A stretch of DNA of 64,000 nucleotides, from contig NZ_NISI01000020.1 of NCBI RefSeq assembly GCF_002205845.1, forward strand, positions 1 through 64,000, written 5' to 3'. The stretch is from Roseateles puraquae (GTDB lineage Bacteria > Pseudomonadota > Gammaproteobacteria > Burkholderiales > Burkholderiaceae_C). The notes under the pieces are model-generated. The model did no database searches. It was not told the origin of the DNA and worked only from the letters and a program-made list of their open reading frames with translations. Made by a program: the position numbers and the translations under genes. Below, piece after piece: positions 34,419 through 42,753 of the stretch. How positions within the stretch are numbered: position 1 is the stretch's first letter; every line of letters begins with the position of its first letter.

Positions 34419-35101
34419 AGGCCCGCCTCCGGCTCCTCGCCCTGTCGCTCGCCCTCGGCAGCGCCACGGCCCAGCCCGTGCCCGACACCCTCGCCCAGCG
34501 CGCGATGGCCTGCACCGGCTGCCACGGCAAGCAGGGTCGCGCCGCCCCCGATGGCTATTACCCGCGCCTGGCCGGCAAGCCCGCCGGCTATCTGTACAAC
34601 CAGCTGCTCAATTTCCGCGATGGCCGGCGCGACTACGGCCTGATGAGTGAACTCATCTCGCCGCTGTCCGATGCCTACCTGAAGGAGCTGGCTGGCCACT
34701 TCGCCGCGCTCGACCTGCCCTACCCGCCGCCCCAGCGCGCCACGCTGCCAGCTGCAGCGCTGGCGCAGGCCGAGCAGCTCGTGCGCCAGGGCGACACGAC
34801 CCGCAAGCTGCCGGCCTGCGTGGCCTGCCACGGCGATCGGCTGACCGGCACCCAGCCCGCCGTGCCCGGGCTGCTCGGCCTGTCGCGGGACTACCTCAAC
34901 GGCCAGCTGGGTGCATGGCGCAGCGGCCAGCGCCGCGCCCAGTCGCCCGACTGCATGGCGCAGATCGCTCGCTTGCTGACCGACGCCGAGATCAACACCA
35001 TCACCCAGTTCCTGGCCAGCCGGCCCATGCCTGCGGACCCGCACCCCGCGGCGGCCCTGCCGGCGCCCGCGCCGCTCGCCTGCGGAGGCGTGGCGCCATG
35101 A
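34415..35101 (+). CDS. Diheme cytochrome c (c4/c553 type)
   Basis: 228 residues, periplasmic. A Sec signal (MKARLRLLALSLALGSATAQ) precedes two cytochrome c domains with CTGCH and CVACH haem sites. Spacing and the partner-methionine segments (DYGLMSEL, SPDCMAQI) fit the c4 group. Its ATG overlaps the yggS stop, and its stop overlaps the ATG of the next cytochrome gene, so all three are translationally coupled. It would carry electrons between a dehydrogenase and a terminal oxidase. Confidence 0.88.
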   Translation: MKARLRLLALSLALGSATAQPVPDTLAQRAMACTGCHGKQGRAAPDGYYPRLAGKPAGYLYNQLLNFRDGRRDYGLMSELISPLSDAYLKELAGHFAALDLPYPPPQRATLPAAALAQAEQLVRQGDTTRKLPACVACHGDRLTGTQPAVPGLLGLSRDYLNGQLGAWRSGQRRAQSPDCMAQIARLLTDAEINTITQFLASRPMPADPHPAAALPAPAPLACGGVAP

Positions 35102-36378
35102 AGCGCATGCTGGTTGGCCTGGCGCTGCTGGTCGCGGGCGCGGTAGCCGCGGCTTTTGCCTTGCTGAGCTGGCAGCGCCACCTGTCTGACGACACGCCAC
35201 CGTCCCGCACGACGCCCGACTTGAAGCGCGGCGCCTACTTGGCGGCCGTGGGCAATTGCGCCGGCTGCCACACCGCCCGGGGCGGCCAGCTGCTGGCCGG
35301 TGGCCGCGCGATCCCGACACCCTTCGGCACGGTGTTCTCCTCCAACCTGACGCCGCATGCGTCGGGCCTGGCCGGCTGGACGGCCGATGACTTCTGGGGC
35401 GCCCTGCACTTCGGGCGCAGCCGCGACGGGCGACTGCTGGTGCCGGCCCATCCGGTCACCAACACGACCCTGGTCACGCGTGAGGACGCCGACGCCCTGC
35501 ACGCCTGGCTCCAGGCGCAGCCGCCGGTGGACGCGCCGCGTCGCGCGCACGAGCTGCGCTGGCCCTACGGCAGCCAGCTCGCGCTGGCCGGCTGGCGGGC
35601 ACTCAATTTCAGGCCGGGGGTGTATCGGCCCGATGCGGCGCAGGACAGCACCTGGAACCGCGGCGCCTACCTGACCCAGGGCCTGGCCCACTGCAGCGCC
35701 TGCCATGCGGCCCGCGACGCCCTGGGCGGCGACCGGGGCCCGGCGGATTTCCGCGGCGGCCTGCTGGCGGGCCTGGGCTGGGTGGCGCCGTCGCTGCATG
35801 ACCCACTCGAAGCCGGCGTGCAGCACTGGACCGACGAGACGCTTCGGCGCTGGCTGCGCGATGGCCACGCCGAAGGCCACACGGCGCAAGGCCCGATGGC
35901 CGAGGTGGTGTTGGGTAGCACCACGGCACTCGACGACACCGACCTGGCCGCCATGAGCCGCTACCTGCGCAGCCTGCCCCAACAAGCGGCAGAGCGCGCC
36001 AAACCCGTGCGCGCCGACGCGAGCCGGCGCGAACGTGGTGCATCGCTCTACCGCGACCATTGCGCGGCATGCCACGGCGCCCAAGGCGAAGGCCGCCGCG
36101 ACGACAGCGGCGCGATCGCCTACCCCGCACTCGCCGGCAGCCGACTGGTGACGCAGGCCAGCGCCGCCAACCTGGTGCGCCTCATCGAGCGTGGCGGCTT
36201 CGGTCCCGCCACACCGGGGCATCCGCGGCCCTACGGCATGCCGCCTTTTGCCGGCCTGCTCGGGCCGGAAGACCTTGCCGCACTCGCCAGCCATCTGCGC
36301 GAATCCTTCGGCCACCACGCGGGCGAAGTCGATGCCGTCGAGGTTCTGCGGCTGCGTGCGGCGGCCACGCAACGCTGA
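35098..36378 (+). CDS. Membrane-anchored triheme cytochrome c (dehydrogenase cytochrome-subunit type)
   Basis: 426 residues. An N-terminal hydrophobic anchor ([20 protein letters not shown]) is followed by three haem c sites: CAGCH, CSACH and CAACH. The layout, with [20 protein letters not shown] and [11 protein letters not shown], matches the cytochrome subunit of membrane alcohol, aldehyde or gluconate dehydrogenases. No dehydrogenase subunit is adjacent, so its electron donor is elsewhere. It overlaps the c4-type gene by ATGA; together they could form a short electron relay. Confidence 0.86.
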   Translation: MKRMLVGLALLVAGAVAAAFALLSWQRHLSDDTPPSRTTPDLKRGAYLAAVGNCAGCHTARGGQLLAGGRAIPTPFGTVFSSNLTPHASGLAGWTADDFWGALHFGRSRDGRLLVPAHPVTNTTLVTREDADALHAWLQAQPPVDAPRRAHELRWPYGSQLALAGWRALNFRPGVYRPDAAQDSTWNRGAYLTQGLAHCSACHAARDALGGDRGPADFRGGLLAGLGWVAPSLHDPLEAGVQHWTDETLRRWLRDGHAEGHTAQGPMAEVVLGSTTALDDTDLAAMSRYLRSLPQQAAERAKPVRADASRRERGASLYRDHCAACHGAQGEGRRDDSGAIAYPALAGSRLVTQASAANLVRLIERGGFGPATPGHPRPYGMPPFAGLLGPEDLAALASHLRESFGHHAGEVDAVEVLRLRAAATQR

Positions 36379-36403
36379 ACGCGACTGCCGGCCGCCAAGG
36401 CCA

Positions 36404-36419
36404 CGTGAACGTTTTCACG
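36404..36419. promoter_or_regulatory. Candidate CRP-type dyad upstream of the chemoreceptor
   Basis: CGTGA (36404-36408), six bases, then TCACG (36415-36419): the 5-6-5 arrangement of CRP sites. It lies in the 208-base gap between the cytochrome gene and the chemoreceptor gene. It could equally be a small hairpin at the end of the cytochrome transcript. Confidence 0.25.
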
Positions 36420-36530
36420 CAAGGGCTCGCAGCGCCGAATCAAATCGTCACAGGTCGCGACACACTGCGCGCAGGCCGCCGGGTACGGCCGCAAGAAACA
36501 TAGCCGCGAGGCATACATTCCCGTTGGATT

Positions 36531-36556
36531 CAAAGGCGGCTTCGCGCTGCCCATAC
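36531..36556 (+). promoter_or_regulatory. Possible sigma-28 (FliA) promoter of the chemoreceptor gene
   Basis: CAAA (36531-36534), 14 bases, then GCCCATAC (36549-36556) resembles TAAA-N15-GCCGATAA with six of eight matches in the -10 part but a one-base shorter spacer. It is about 30 bases before the chemoreceptor start. Chemoreceptor genes are commonly FliA-controlled, which supports a weak match. Confidence 0.25.
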
Positions 36557-36586
36557 CCGAGATCACCGGACAAGGACCTGAACCGA

Positions 36587-38134
36587 ATGAACCTCCTGAC
36601 CCAACTGCGCATTGGCCCTCGCCTTGCCGTCAGCTTTGGCCTGCTGCTCGTGCTGCTGGTGCTGATCGGCGTGTACGGCGTCACCAACGCCCGGCAACTC
36701 GCCACGGATCTGGACCGCACGGCCAATTCCAGCCTCGTGAAGATCGGGGCCGCGAACGCTCTGGAGAGCCAGGTCAACATCATTTCGCGCGCCGTGCGCG
36801 ACCTGCTGCTGCTGGACACCGCCGGCGCCATCAAGAAGCAGAAGGCCGCCATCACCGGCGCGCTCGAAGAAGCCGAAAAGCAGCTGACGGGCCTGGAAGC
36901 CGCCGTGGCCGATGACCAGGAGAAGGCCGCCGTGTCCGAGGTGCGCGAGCGCAAGGCCAAGTTCCTGACCGCACTCGAGAAGTTCCAGAAGATCCAGACC
37001 GACGGCAGCCCCGACGAAGCCCGCGAAAGCCTGATCACCGACCTGCGCCCCGCGCAGACCGCGCTGCAGGAAGGGCTGAAGAAGCTGGTGGACATGCAGT
37101 TCGACAACGGCAAGGCCCTGGCCACCGCCGGCAATGACCGCGCCAAGTCGTCGGTCATGCTGACCGTGATCGCGATGGCCGCAGCCGTCGCGCTGGGCAT
37201 CTTCGCCTTCATCGTGATCTCGCGCTCGATCGTCATGCCGGCCCGCAAGGCCCAGTCGGCCGCCGAGGCGATCGCCGCCGGCGACCTGACGCAGGACATC
37301 CACGTCGAAGGCCGCGATGAACTGAGCCAGATGCTGCAGGCCATGAAGGACATGCAGATCGCGCTGTCGGGCGTGGTGCGCGATGTGTCGACCGCCGCAA
37401 GTCAGGTGGCCGAGAACTCCGGCTCGATTGCCGACAGCAACGCCAACCTCGCCGACCGCACCACCCGCTCGGCCGCCAGCCTGCAGAACACCGCGGCCTC
37501 CGTGGAGCAGATCGCCTCGACGCTCAAGGGCGCCAGCGACCTGACCCGCCGCGCGGCCAACATCGCCGTGACGGCCCGCCAGTCGGCCAGCAACGGCGGC
37601 GCCGTGGTCTCCAAGGTCGTCGAGACCATGGAAGAGATCAGCGCCAGCTCCAAGAAGATCGGCGACATCATCGGCGTCATCGACGGCATCGCCTTCCAGA
37701 CCAACATCCTGGCCCTGAACGCCGCGGTGGAAGCCGCCCGCGCCGGCGAGCACGGCCGCGGCTTCGCCGTGGTGGCCGCCGAGGTGCGCGCGCTGGCCCA
37801 ACGCTCGGCCGGTGCCGCCAAGGAGATCAAGGTGCTCATCCAGGAATCGACCGTCAAGGTCGAGAACGGCACCACGCTGGTCAACAACGCCGGCGTCACC
37901 ATCCGCAGCGTCGTGGACGAAGTCAACAACATGGGCCAGCTGATCGAGGAGATCTCGCACTCGGCGCAGGAGCAGGCCGCAGGCGTGGGCGTGGTCAATG
38001 GCGCCATGAACGAGCTCGACAAGGCCACGCAGCAGAACACCAGCCTGGTCGGCGAACTCAGCCGCTCGGCCGATGCGCTGCGCGACAGCTCCACCCGCCT
38101 GATCGAAGCGGTCGGATTCTTCCGCGCCGCCTGA
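36587..38134 (+). CDS. Methyl-accepting chemotaxis protein
   Basis: 515 residues, inner-membrane chemoreceptor. TM1 is at about residues 12-31, a periplasmic four-helix ligand domain of about 155 residues follows, then TM2 near residues 190-212 and a HAMP domain ([20 protein letters not shown]). The signalling tip [42 protein letters not shown] is intact for CheA/CheW contact. There is no C-terminal NWETF-like pentapeptide. Start ATG 36587 follows AAGGA. No ligand can be named. The next gene is 30 bases downstream. Confidence 0.93.
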   Translation: MNLLTQLRIGPRLAVSFGLLLVLLVLIGVYGVTNARQLATDLDRTANSSLVKIGAANALESQVNIISRAVRDLLLLDTAGAIKKQKAAITGALEEAEKQLTGLEAAVADDQEKAAVSEVRERKAKFLTALEKFQKIQTDGSPDEARESLITDLRPAQTALQEGLKKLVDMQFDNGKALATAGNDRAKSSVMLTVIAMAAAVALGIFAFIVISRSIVMPARKAQSAAEAIAAGDLTQDIHVEGRDELSQMLQAMKDMQIALSGVVRDVSTAASQVAENSGSIADSNANLADRTTRSAASLQNTAASVEQIASTLKGASDLTRRAANIAVTARQSASNGGAVVSKVVETMEEISASSKKIGDIIGVIDGIAFQTNILALNAAVEAARAGEHGRGFAVVAAEVRALAQRSAGAAKEIKVLIQESTVKVENGTTLVNNAGVTIRSVVDEVNNMGQLIEEISHSAQEQAAGVGVVNGAMNELDKATQQNTSLVGELSRSADALRDSSTRLIEAVGFFRAA

Positions 38135-38164
38135 GCCTCCTATTCCCACTCTCCGAGGGTCGTC

Positions 38165-38482
38165 ATGTCATTTCTTCGCTCTGCCACCGTCCTTGCCGCC
38201 AGCCTGATGCTGGCCCTGGCCGCCCAGGCCACGCCCAAGATCGTCAAGAAGGTGCCGCCCGAGTTCCCGGCCGAAGCCTCCAAGAAGGGCATCACGACCG
38301 GCGTGGTCAAGGCCAAGCTGGTCATTGACGCCGACGGCAAGGTCAGCGACGTCGAAATCCTGGAAGCCGAGCCCAAGCGCGTGTTCGACCGCGCCGTGAA
38401 GGCCGCGCTGATGGAGTGGAAGTTCGAAGCGGGCGAGAAGGGCACGCACGAAGTGAAGCTCGTCTTCAAGAACGAAGACTGA
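38165..38482 (+). CDS. Free-standing periplasmic TonB C-terminal domain protein
   Basis: 105 residues: a Sec signal (MSFLRSATVLAASLMLALAA, cleavage near AQA) followed almost at once by a TonB C-terminal domain (PKIVKKVPPEFPAEASKKGITTGVVKAKLVIDADGKVSDVEILEAEP, ending EVKLVFKN; longest part described rather than functional). It lacks the N-terminal membrane helix and the Pro-rich spanner of real TonB, so it cannot transmit energy from ExbBD by itself. It may bind TonB boxes or another periplasmic partner. It is 30 bases after the chemoreceptor gene and probably cotranscribed. Confidence 0.78.
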   Translation: MSFLRSATVLAASLMLALAAQATPKIVKKVPPEFPAEASKKGITTGVVKAKLVIDADGKVSDVEILEAEPKRVFDRAVKAALMEWKFEAGEKGTHEVKLVFKNED

Positions 38483-38509
38483 GCGGCCCAGCGGCTCCAG
38501 CGGTGCGAA

Positions 38510-38911
38510 TCAGCGCCGGCTGAGGGCGGGCACTTCGGCGGCGCGAGCCGCCGGCTTGAACCAATGCATGCCACCTGCCACGAGCAGCATGGCCAACGCG
38601 GCGCCACCGGCCATCAGGCCCAGGCGCCGTTTCTTTTGGCTCTGGCGCACACGCGCAGCACCAACGCCAGCGGCCTGGCGCAGCGCGGCATTGGCCTTGG
38701 TGCGCTGCAGGCGACGCAGGTTCACGGCCTGCTTGCGGCCGTCACGGCCGGTCACAATTTCAAAGCTGAGCGGCTCGTCCAGGCGTGCGCCTTCCCCATC
38801 CGTCGGGAAGGCCGCCAGCGCCACGAACACCTCCTCACCGCCACCGGCCGGGCTGATCGCCCCGTAGCCGGTGTCGTGATTCCAGGCACTCAGCACTCCT
38901 TCGAATCTCAT
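38510..38911 (-). CDS. Cold-shock-domain protein with a C-terminal membrane helix
   Basis: 133 residues from ATG 38909-38911. Residues 1-60 form a cold-shock-like OB fold (MRFEGVLSAWNHDTGYGAIS, then EEVFVALAAFP and PLSFEIVTGRDGRKQAVNL); the RNP1-type KGYGFI is changed to TGYGAI. A basic linker (RVRQSQKKRRLG) precedes one hydrophobic helix (LMAGGAALAMLLVAGGMHWF). It therefore looks like a membrane-tethered nucleic-acid-binding protein. Related two-part proteins in Burkholderiales often carry DUF1294; here only one helix remains. Confidence 0.72.
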   Translation of the reverse strand: MRFEGVLSAWNHDTGYGAISPAGGGEEVFVALAAFPTDGEGARLDEPLSFEIVTGRDGRKQAVNLRRLQRTKANAALRQAAGVGAARVRQSQKKRRLGLMAGGAALAMLLVAGGMHWFKPAARAAEVPALSRR

Positions 38912-39019
38912 TTCGACCTCGACAACAACACGGCCATGGTGAGGCACCGGTGGGCCGCGGTCGCAACCGGATGTAAGCCGAAGACAATCCGGCCTCCGCA
39001 TTTCTGATACCGACAGCGC

Positions 39020-39973
39020 ATGCCCATCAATTGGTTCCCTGGTCACATGAATGCCACCCGCCAGGCGATCAAGGATCGCGTGAAGGCCGGGCTGGACGTC
39101 GTGATTGAACTGCTGGACGCGCGACTGCCCGGCTCCAGCAGCAATCCGCTGCTCGCGTCGCTGACCACAGGACGTCCGTCCCTCAAGGTACTGAACAAGC
39201 AGGATCTTGCCGACCCCCTGATCACGGGCGAATGGTTGGCCCATTACAACGCCCAGCCCCACACCCGCGCCATTCCGCTGGACGCAGGCGAGCGCTCGCC
39301 CGCGCGGGCGCTGATCGCCGCCTGCCGCGAACTGGCCCCCGGCCGGGGCGACCTGCACAAGCCGCTGCGGGTGCTGATCTGCGGCATCCCCAACGTGGGC
39401 AAGAGCACCCTGATCAACACCCTGGTGGGCAAACGCGCCGCCAAGACCGGCGACGAGCCCGGCATCACGAAGACCGAGCAGAAGATCGTGCTGGAGAACG
39501 GCTTCTACCTGTTCGACACGCCCGGCATGCTCTGGCCCCGCATCGCCATCGAACAAAGCGGCTACCACCTGGCCGCCAGCGGGGCCATCGGGCGCAATGC
39601 CTTTGATGAAGAGGAGGTGGCGCTGGAGTTGATCGCCGTGCTCAAGCGCCGCTACCCGGATCGCCTCAAGGAACGCTACGGCCTCACCGATCTCGGTGAG
39701 GACGACGCCATCCTGGAGGCCATCGGCGTGAAGCGCGGCGCCAAGGTGCGCGGCGGCGCGGTGCAGATGCACAAGGCCGCCGAGGCGCTGCTGATGGATT
39801 TCCGGCAATCGCTGCTGGGTCGCATCACGCTGGAGACGCCCGCCGAGATGACCGCCTGGCACCAGGCCGCCGCCGAGGCTGAGGCCCGCAAGGCCGCGCA
39901 GCGCGAGGCCGAGAAGGCGGCCGACAAGGCCCGCCGCAGCGGGCGCCGCGCCGAGAGCAGCGGCGACGCCTGA
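39020..39973 (+). CDS. ylqF: Ribosome biogenesis GTPase RbgA/YlqF
   Basis: 317 residues, a [18 protein letters not shown] GTPase that assists 50S subunit assembly. The permuted order is visible: G4 NKQD (59-62), then G1 GIPNVGKST (122-130), then G3 DTPGM (166-170). The N-terminal INWFPGHMNATRQAI is the family hallmark. The C-terminal helical domain ends in a Lys/Ala-rich tail. ATG 39020 is the only sensible start. A strong stem follows the stop. Confidence 0.93.
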   Translation: MPINWFPGHMNATRQAIKDRVKAGLDVVIELLDARLPGSSSNPLLASLTTGRPSLKVLNKQDLADPLITGEWLAHYNAQPHTRAIPLDAGERSPARALIAACRELAPGRGDLHKPLRVLICGIPNVGKSTLINTLVGKRAAKTGDEPGITKTEQKIVLENGFYLFDTPGMLWPRIAIEQSGYHLAASGAIGRNAFDEEEVALELIAVLKRRYPDRLKERYGLTDLGEDDAILEAIGVKRGAKVRGGAVQMHKAAEALLMDFRQSLLGRITLETPAEMTAWHQAAAEAEARKAAQREAEKAADKARRSGRRAESSGDA

Positions 39974-40012
39974 GGCCGGGGCATCGTCCCGGCGGGGCGT
40001 GCTTCCCCGGCC
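39974..40012 (+). terminator. Stem-loop directly after ylqF
   Basis: GGCCGGGG (39974-39981) pairs with CCCCGGCC (40005-40012), starting at the base after the ylqF stop. The loop is 23 bases with internal pairing. Only TT follows, so it is a weak intrinsic terminator or a Rho-assisted end. Confidence 0.35.
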
Positions 40013-40067
40013 TTGACCGGCGCGGGCGGCCGCCTATGCTGGCCCGGTCGCCACTTGCCGCGCCCCC

Positions 40068-41465
40068 ATGTCACGCCTGTCTCTGCTCGACCTCGCCTTC
40101 TTCATCGCCGAGAGCGAGGCCAGCCCCAAGCATGTGGCCGGGCTGCACATCCACCAACTGCCGGCCGGCGTGCAGGGCAACGGCACGGCCTTCGCCAAGC
40201 GGCTGTACGAGGCCTTCCTCACGCACACCGAGGTGCAGCCGCCGTTCGACCAGGTCATCAACTTCGTGTCGCCCACGCTGATGCCGAGCTGGCGGACCGC
40301 CGACGCGGTGGACCTGTCGCAGCACGTGTTCTTCCACAAGCTCAAGCCTGGTGCCAATGACCGCGAGGCGCTGTACGCGCTCACCGCGCGCCTGCACGAA
40401 TCCATGCTCGACCGCAGCCGCCCGCTGTGGGAGGTGCACGTCATCGCCGGCCTGTGGGACCGCCAGTTCGCCGTCTACTACAAGATGCATCACGCCGTGG
40501 CCGACGGCATCACCATGACCCGCTGGGGCGTGGCCTCGCTGCGCACGCGTGCCGATGACGATCTCCTCACACCGGTCTGGACGCTCGACCACAGCCGCCG
40601 GCGCGACCCCGCCCGCAAGAAGCGGCTCGACCAGGCCGTGGCCGGCACCGTCTGGAAGCAGCTGACGGCCAACAGCAAGCGGGCCATCGGCGTCGGCCGG
40701 CTCACGGCCATGCTCGCGCTGGAGGCGGCCAAGCTCACCAAGAACGCCATCGCCCTGCCCTTCATGGCCAGCGGCGACACGCCCTTCACCGGCAATGCCA
40801 CGCCCGGCCGGCAGTTCGCCACCGCGGCGGTGCCGATGGCGCGCATTGACGCCATCCGCCGGGTGGCGCGCGCCACGCTCAACCATGTCGCGCTCACCTG
40901 CCTGGATGGCGCCATGCACCGCTACCTGGCCGACGAAGGCGTCGTGCTGGACCGGCCGATCACCATCCAGATGCCGGTCAACCTGCGGCGCGAGGGCGAG
41001 AAGGGGGCAGGCAACAAGATCGGCATCATCCTGGTGGACCTGTCACCGCCGACCGACGACGCCTACGTGCGCCTGCGCAACGTGGGCTACTCCTTGCGCA
41101 ACCTGCGCGCCATGATCGACTCCGTCGCCCCGGAAGCGGTGGAAACGTACACCATCCTCACCGGCCTGCTCGGGCAGATTGCCGGCATGCTGAATCTGGC
41201 GGATGTGGTCACGCCCATGGGCAACACGCTGGTGTCCAACGTGCCCGGGCCGGCGGAGCGGCTCTACCTGCAGGGCGCCCCGCTGATGGAGATGCACCCG
41301 GTATCGACGCTGCCCGCCACGCATCTGCTGAACATCACGCTGTTCAGCTACGCCGGCACGCTGTACTTCGGCCTGATCGCGACCGATGCGCTGCCGCATC
41401 TGGGCCGGCTGGCCAGCTACATCGAAGAAGAGATCGCGACGCTGGAGGCTGCCGTCGGCGCATGA
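40068..41465 (+). CDS. Wax ester synthase / diacylglycerol acyltransferase (WS/DGAT family)
   Basis: 465 residues, membrane-associated cytosolic acyltransferase that esterifies fatty alcohols or diacylglycerol with acyl-CoA to form storage lipids. The active-site HHAVADG is at residues 141-147. LSLLDLAFFIAES at the N-terminus, NLRREGEKGAGNKIGIILVDL, and the C-terminal VSNVPGPAERLYLQGAPLMEM are family signatures. Start MSRLSLLDLAFF fits. It is a single gene. Neutral-lipid storage could link to the lipase and the acyl-CoA ligase elsewhere in the window, but nothing ties them genetically. Confidence 0.92.
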   Translation: MSRLSLLDLAFFIAESEASPKHVAGLHIHQLPAGVQGNGTAFAKRLYEAFLTHTEVQPPFDQVINFVSPTLMPSWRTADAVDLSQHVFFHKLKPGANDREALYALTARLHESMLDRSRPLWEVHVIAGLWDRQFAVYYKMHHAVADGITMTRWGVASLRTRADDDLLTPVWTLDHSRRRDPARKKRLDQAVAGTVWKQLTANSKRAIGVGRLTAMLALEAAKLTKNAIALPFMASGDTPFTGNATPGRQFATAAVPMARIDAIRRVARATLNHVALTCLDGAMHRYLADEGVVLDRPITIQMPVNLRREGEKGAGNKIGIILVDLSPPTDDAYVRLRNVGYSLRNLRAMIDSVAPEAVETYTILTGLLGQIAGMLNLADVVTPMGNTLVSNVPGPAERLYLQGAPLMEMHPVSTLPATHLLNITLFSYAGTLYFGLIATDALPHLGRLASYIEEEIATLEAAVGA

Positions 41466-41472
41466 GCTGCGG

Positions 41473-41727
41473 TCAGGGCTGAGGCGGCGGGGGCGGGATC
41501 TTGATCTCGTTGCCCAGGCGCTGCGCCGACTCCATGCCCTTGTTGTACTCCTCGCGGCTCATGCACCGGCGCACCTTGCGGTTGGTGCCGGTCACGGCCT
41601 CGAAGAAACACACGACGTCGGTCTGAGGCTCGTCGGCCTGGGCGACTTGTCGCGGCCCCGCCTCGGGCACGGCGCACCCCGAGAGTGACAACAGGGTGGC
41701 AGCACCCAGCACGGCAAACGACTTCAC
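41473..41727 (-). CDS. Small lipoprotein, hypothetical
   Basis: 84 residues from GTG 41725-41727 with GGGGAG about seven bases upstream. The N-terminus runs to a lipobox LSLSGC (about residues 13-18). The mature part has two cysteines (VVCFFEAV and VRRCMSREEYNKG) and a Pro-rich end. The longer frame to 41769 adds residues with no signal. Function unknown. It is convergent with the acyltransferase gene. Confidence 0.65.
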   Translation of the reverse strand: MKSFAVLGAATLLSLSGCAVPEAGPRQVAQADEPQTDVVCFFEAVTGTNRKVRRCMSREEYNKGMESAQRLGNEIKIPPPPPQP

Positions 41728-41793
41728 GGCTAACTCCCCGACGAATGGTGAGCCGAAATGTAGCCGCAAGCGCTGCGCAGCCCGATCGCGTCC

Positions 41794-42123
41794 CTACATT
41801 CGTATCCAGCCGCCGATACGCAGATGCCACCGGCCCCCCTGGTTCTCCCAGCGGTGCGGCTCATAGCGGTAGCCCGGTCGCGGGCGTTCGTAGTAGCCCG
41901 GCACCCAGTAGTGGCGGCCACCGCTCCAGCCCCAGTAGCCGTTGATCCATACCGCGCCCGGGTAAGGCATCACCGGCACCACCTCGGCATATGGCGCCGG
42001 CGGCGGGGCGTCCACCACGATGCCCGGTTCAGCCACGTAGCCCACGCGATGCGCGGGCACGACGACGCAGCCCGAAAGCAGGGCCGCCGCAGCGGCTGCC
42101 AGGGTCAAGGCCAGGCGCTTCAT
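41794..42123 (-). CDS. Tyr/Trp/Gly-rich lipoprotein (YXWGXW-repeat-like)
   Basis: 109 residues. MKRLALTLAAAAAALLSGCV is a signal with lipobox LLSGC. The mature part is dominated by aromatic and Gly/Pro residues: AVWINGYWGWSGGRHYWVPG and a closing GGRWHLRIGGW. This resembles small envelope proteins with YXWGXW repeats, whose role is unknown. Its ATG (42121-42123) overlaps the stop of the upstream lipoprotein gene by one base (TGATG), so the two are coupled. Confidence 0.7.
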   Translation of the reverse strand: MKRLALTLAAAAAALLSGCVVVPAHRVGYVAEPGIVVDAPPPAPYAEVVPVMPYPGAVWINGYWGWSGGRHYWVPGYYERPRPGYRYEPHRWENQGGRWHLRIGGWIRM

Positions 42124-42290
42124 CACCGCGGCCCCGGTTGGACGTAGACGGTGCCACGGTCATAGCGCCCGGCGTCGTAGCGGTAGCCGTAGCCATCGCG
42201 GTAATAGCCATGGCGGGGCGGCACGATGATGCAGCCGGAGAGCAAGGCGGCGGTGGTCACGAGCGTGAGGGCCAGCGTCAGTCTTTTCAT
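42123..42290 (-). CDS. Very small lipoprotein, Tyr/Gly/Arg-rich
   Basis: 55 residues from ATG 42288-42290. MKRLTLALTLVTTAALLSGC carries the lipobox LLSGC, followed by a short mature part of Tyr, Gly, Arg and Asp (GYYRDGYGYRYDAGRYDRG). The signal peptide closely resembles that of the next gene, suggesting a duplication. The frame upstream to 42323 was rejected in favour of the signal start. Confidence 0.62.
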   Translation of the reverse strand: MKRLTLALTLVTTAALLSGCIIVPPRHGYYRDGYGYRYDAGRYDRGTVYVQPGPR

Positions 42291-42491
42291 GAGGGCGACT
42301 CCTGGCCGCAAGGGCGCGGCCATGGCCCACTAACCGCTGGCGTGGCCGCGCCGATGACCGCGTCACAGAGAGTTACTTCGTGGCGCTTTGTTGCTGCGGG
42401 GCCGCAGACCGCCGCCCGCCCGGCCGCATGCCGCTGGGTTGTGGCGTCATGATCGCGCTATCCTGCGGCACCTTTGACTTCACCGCCGCTC

Positions 42492-42740
42492 ATGAAACGC
42501 CTCGCCCTGTGCCTGCTTCCCCTTGTGCTTGCCGCCTGCGCCGCCCCGAAGCCCACCAACGAGGCTGGCGAGGTGGTCTCGTCCGACTTGACCTGTGACC
42601 GCGAGGTGCGCACGGGCACCATCCTCCCCAAGACGCACTGCAGCACCGCCGCCGACCGTGAAGCCGCCCGGCAGGCAGCCCGCCAGGCCGGCGAAGCCAT
42701 CCGACCGCAGGGCGCCATCCGCGGCAACGGCGGCAACTGA
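42492..42740 (+). CDS. Small lipoprotein, hypothetical
   Basis: 82 residues from ATG 42492. MKRLALCLLPLVLAACAAPK has a lipobox VLAAC. The mature part contains SDLTCDREVRTGTILPKTHC, with two cysteines spaced for a disulfide, then an Arg/Ala-rich helix. The CDREVRTGT-CS pattern recurs in small proteins of related genomes as far as I recall, with no known role. It is the third MKRL-type lipoprotein within 1 kb but on the opposite strand. Confidence 0.68.
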   Translation: MKRLALCLLPLVLAACAAPKPTNEAGEVVSSDLTCDREVRTGTILPKTHCSTAADREAARQAARQAGEAIRPQGAIRGNGGN

Positions 42741-42753
42741 CCCGGCGCGCGCC

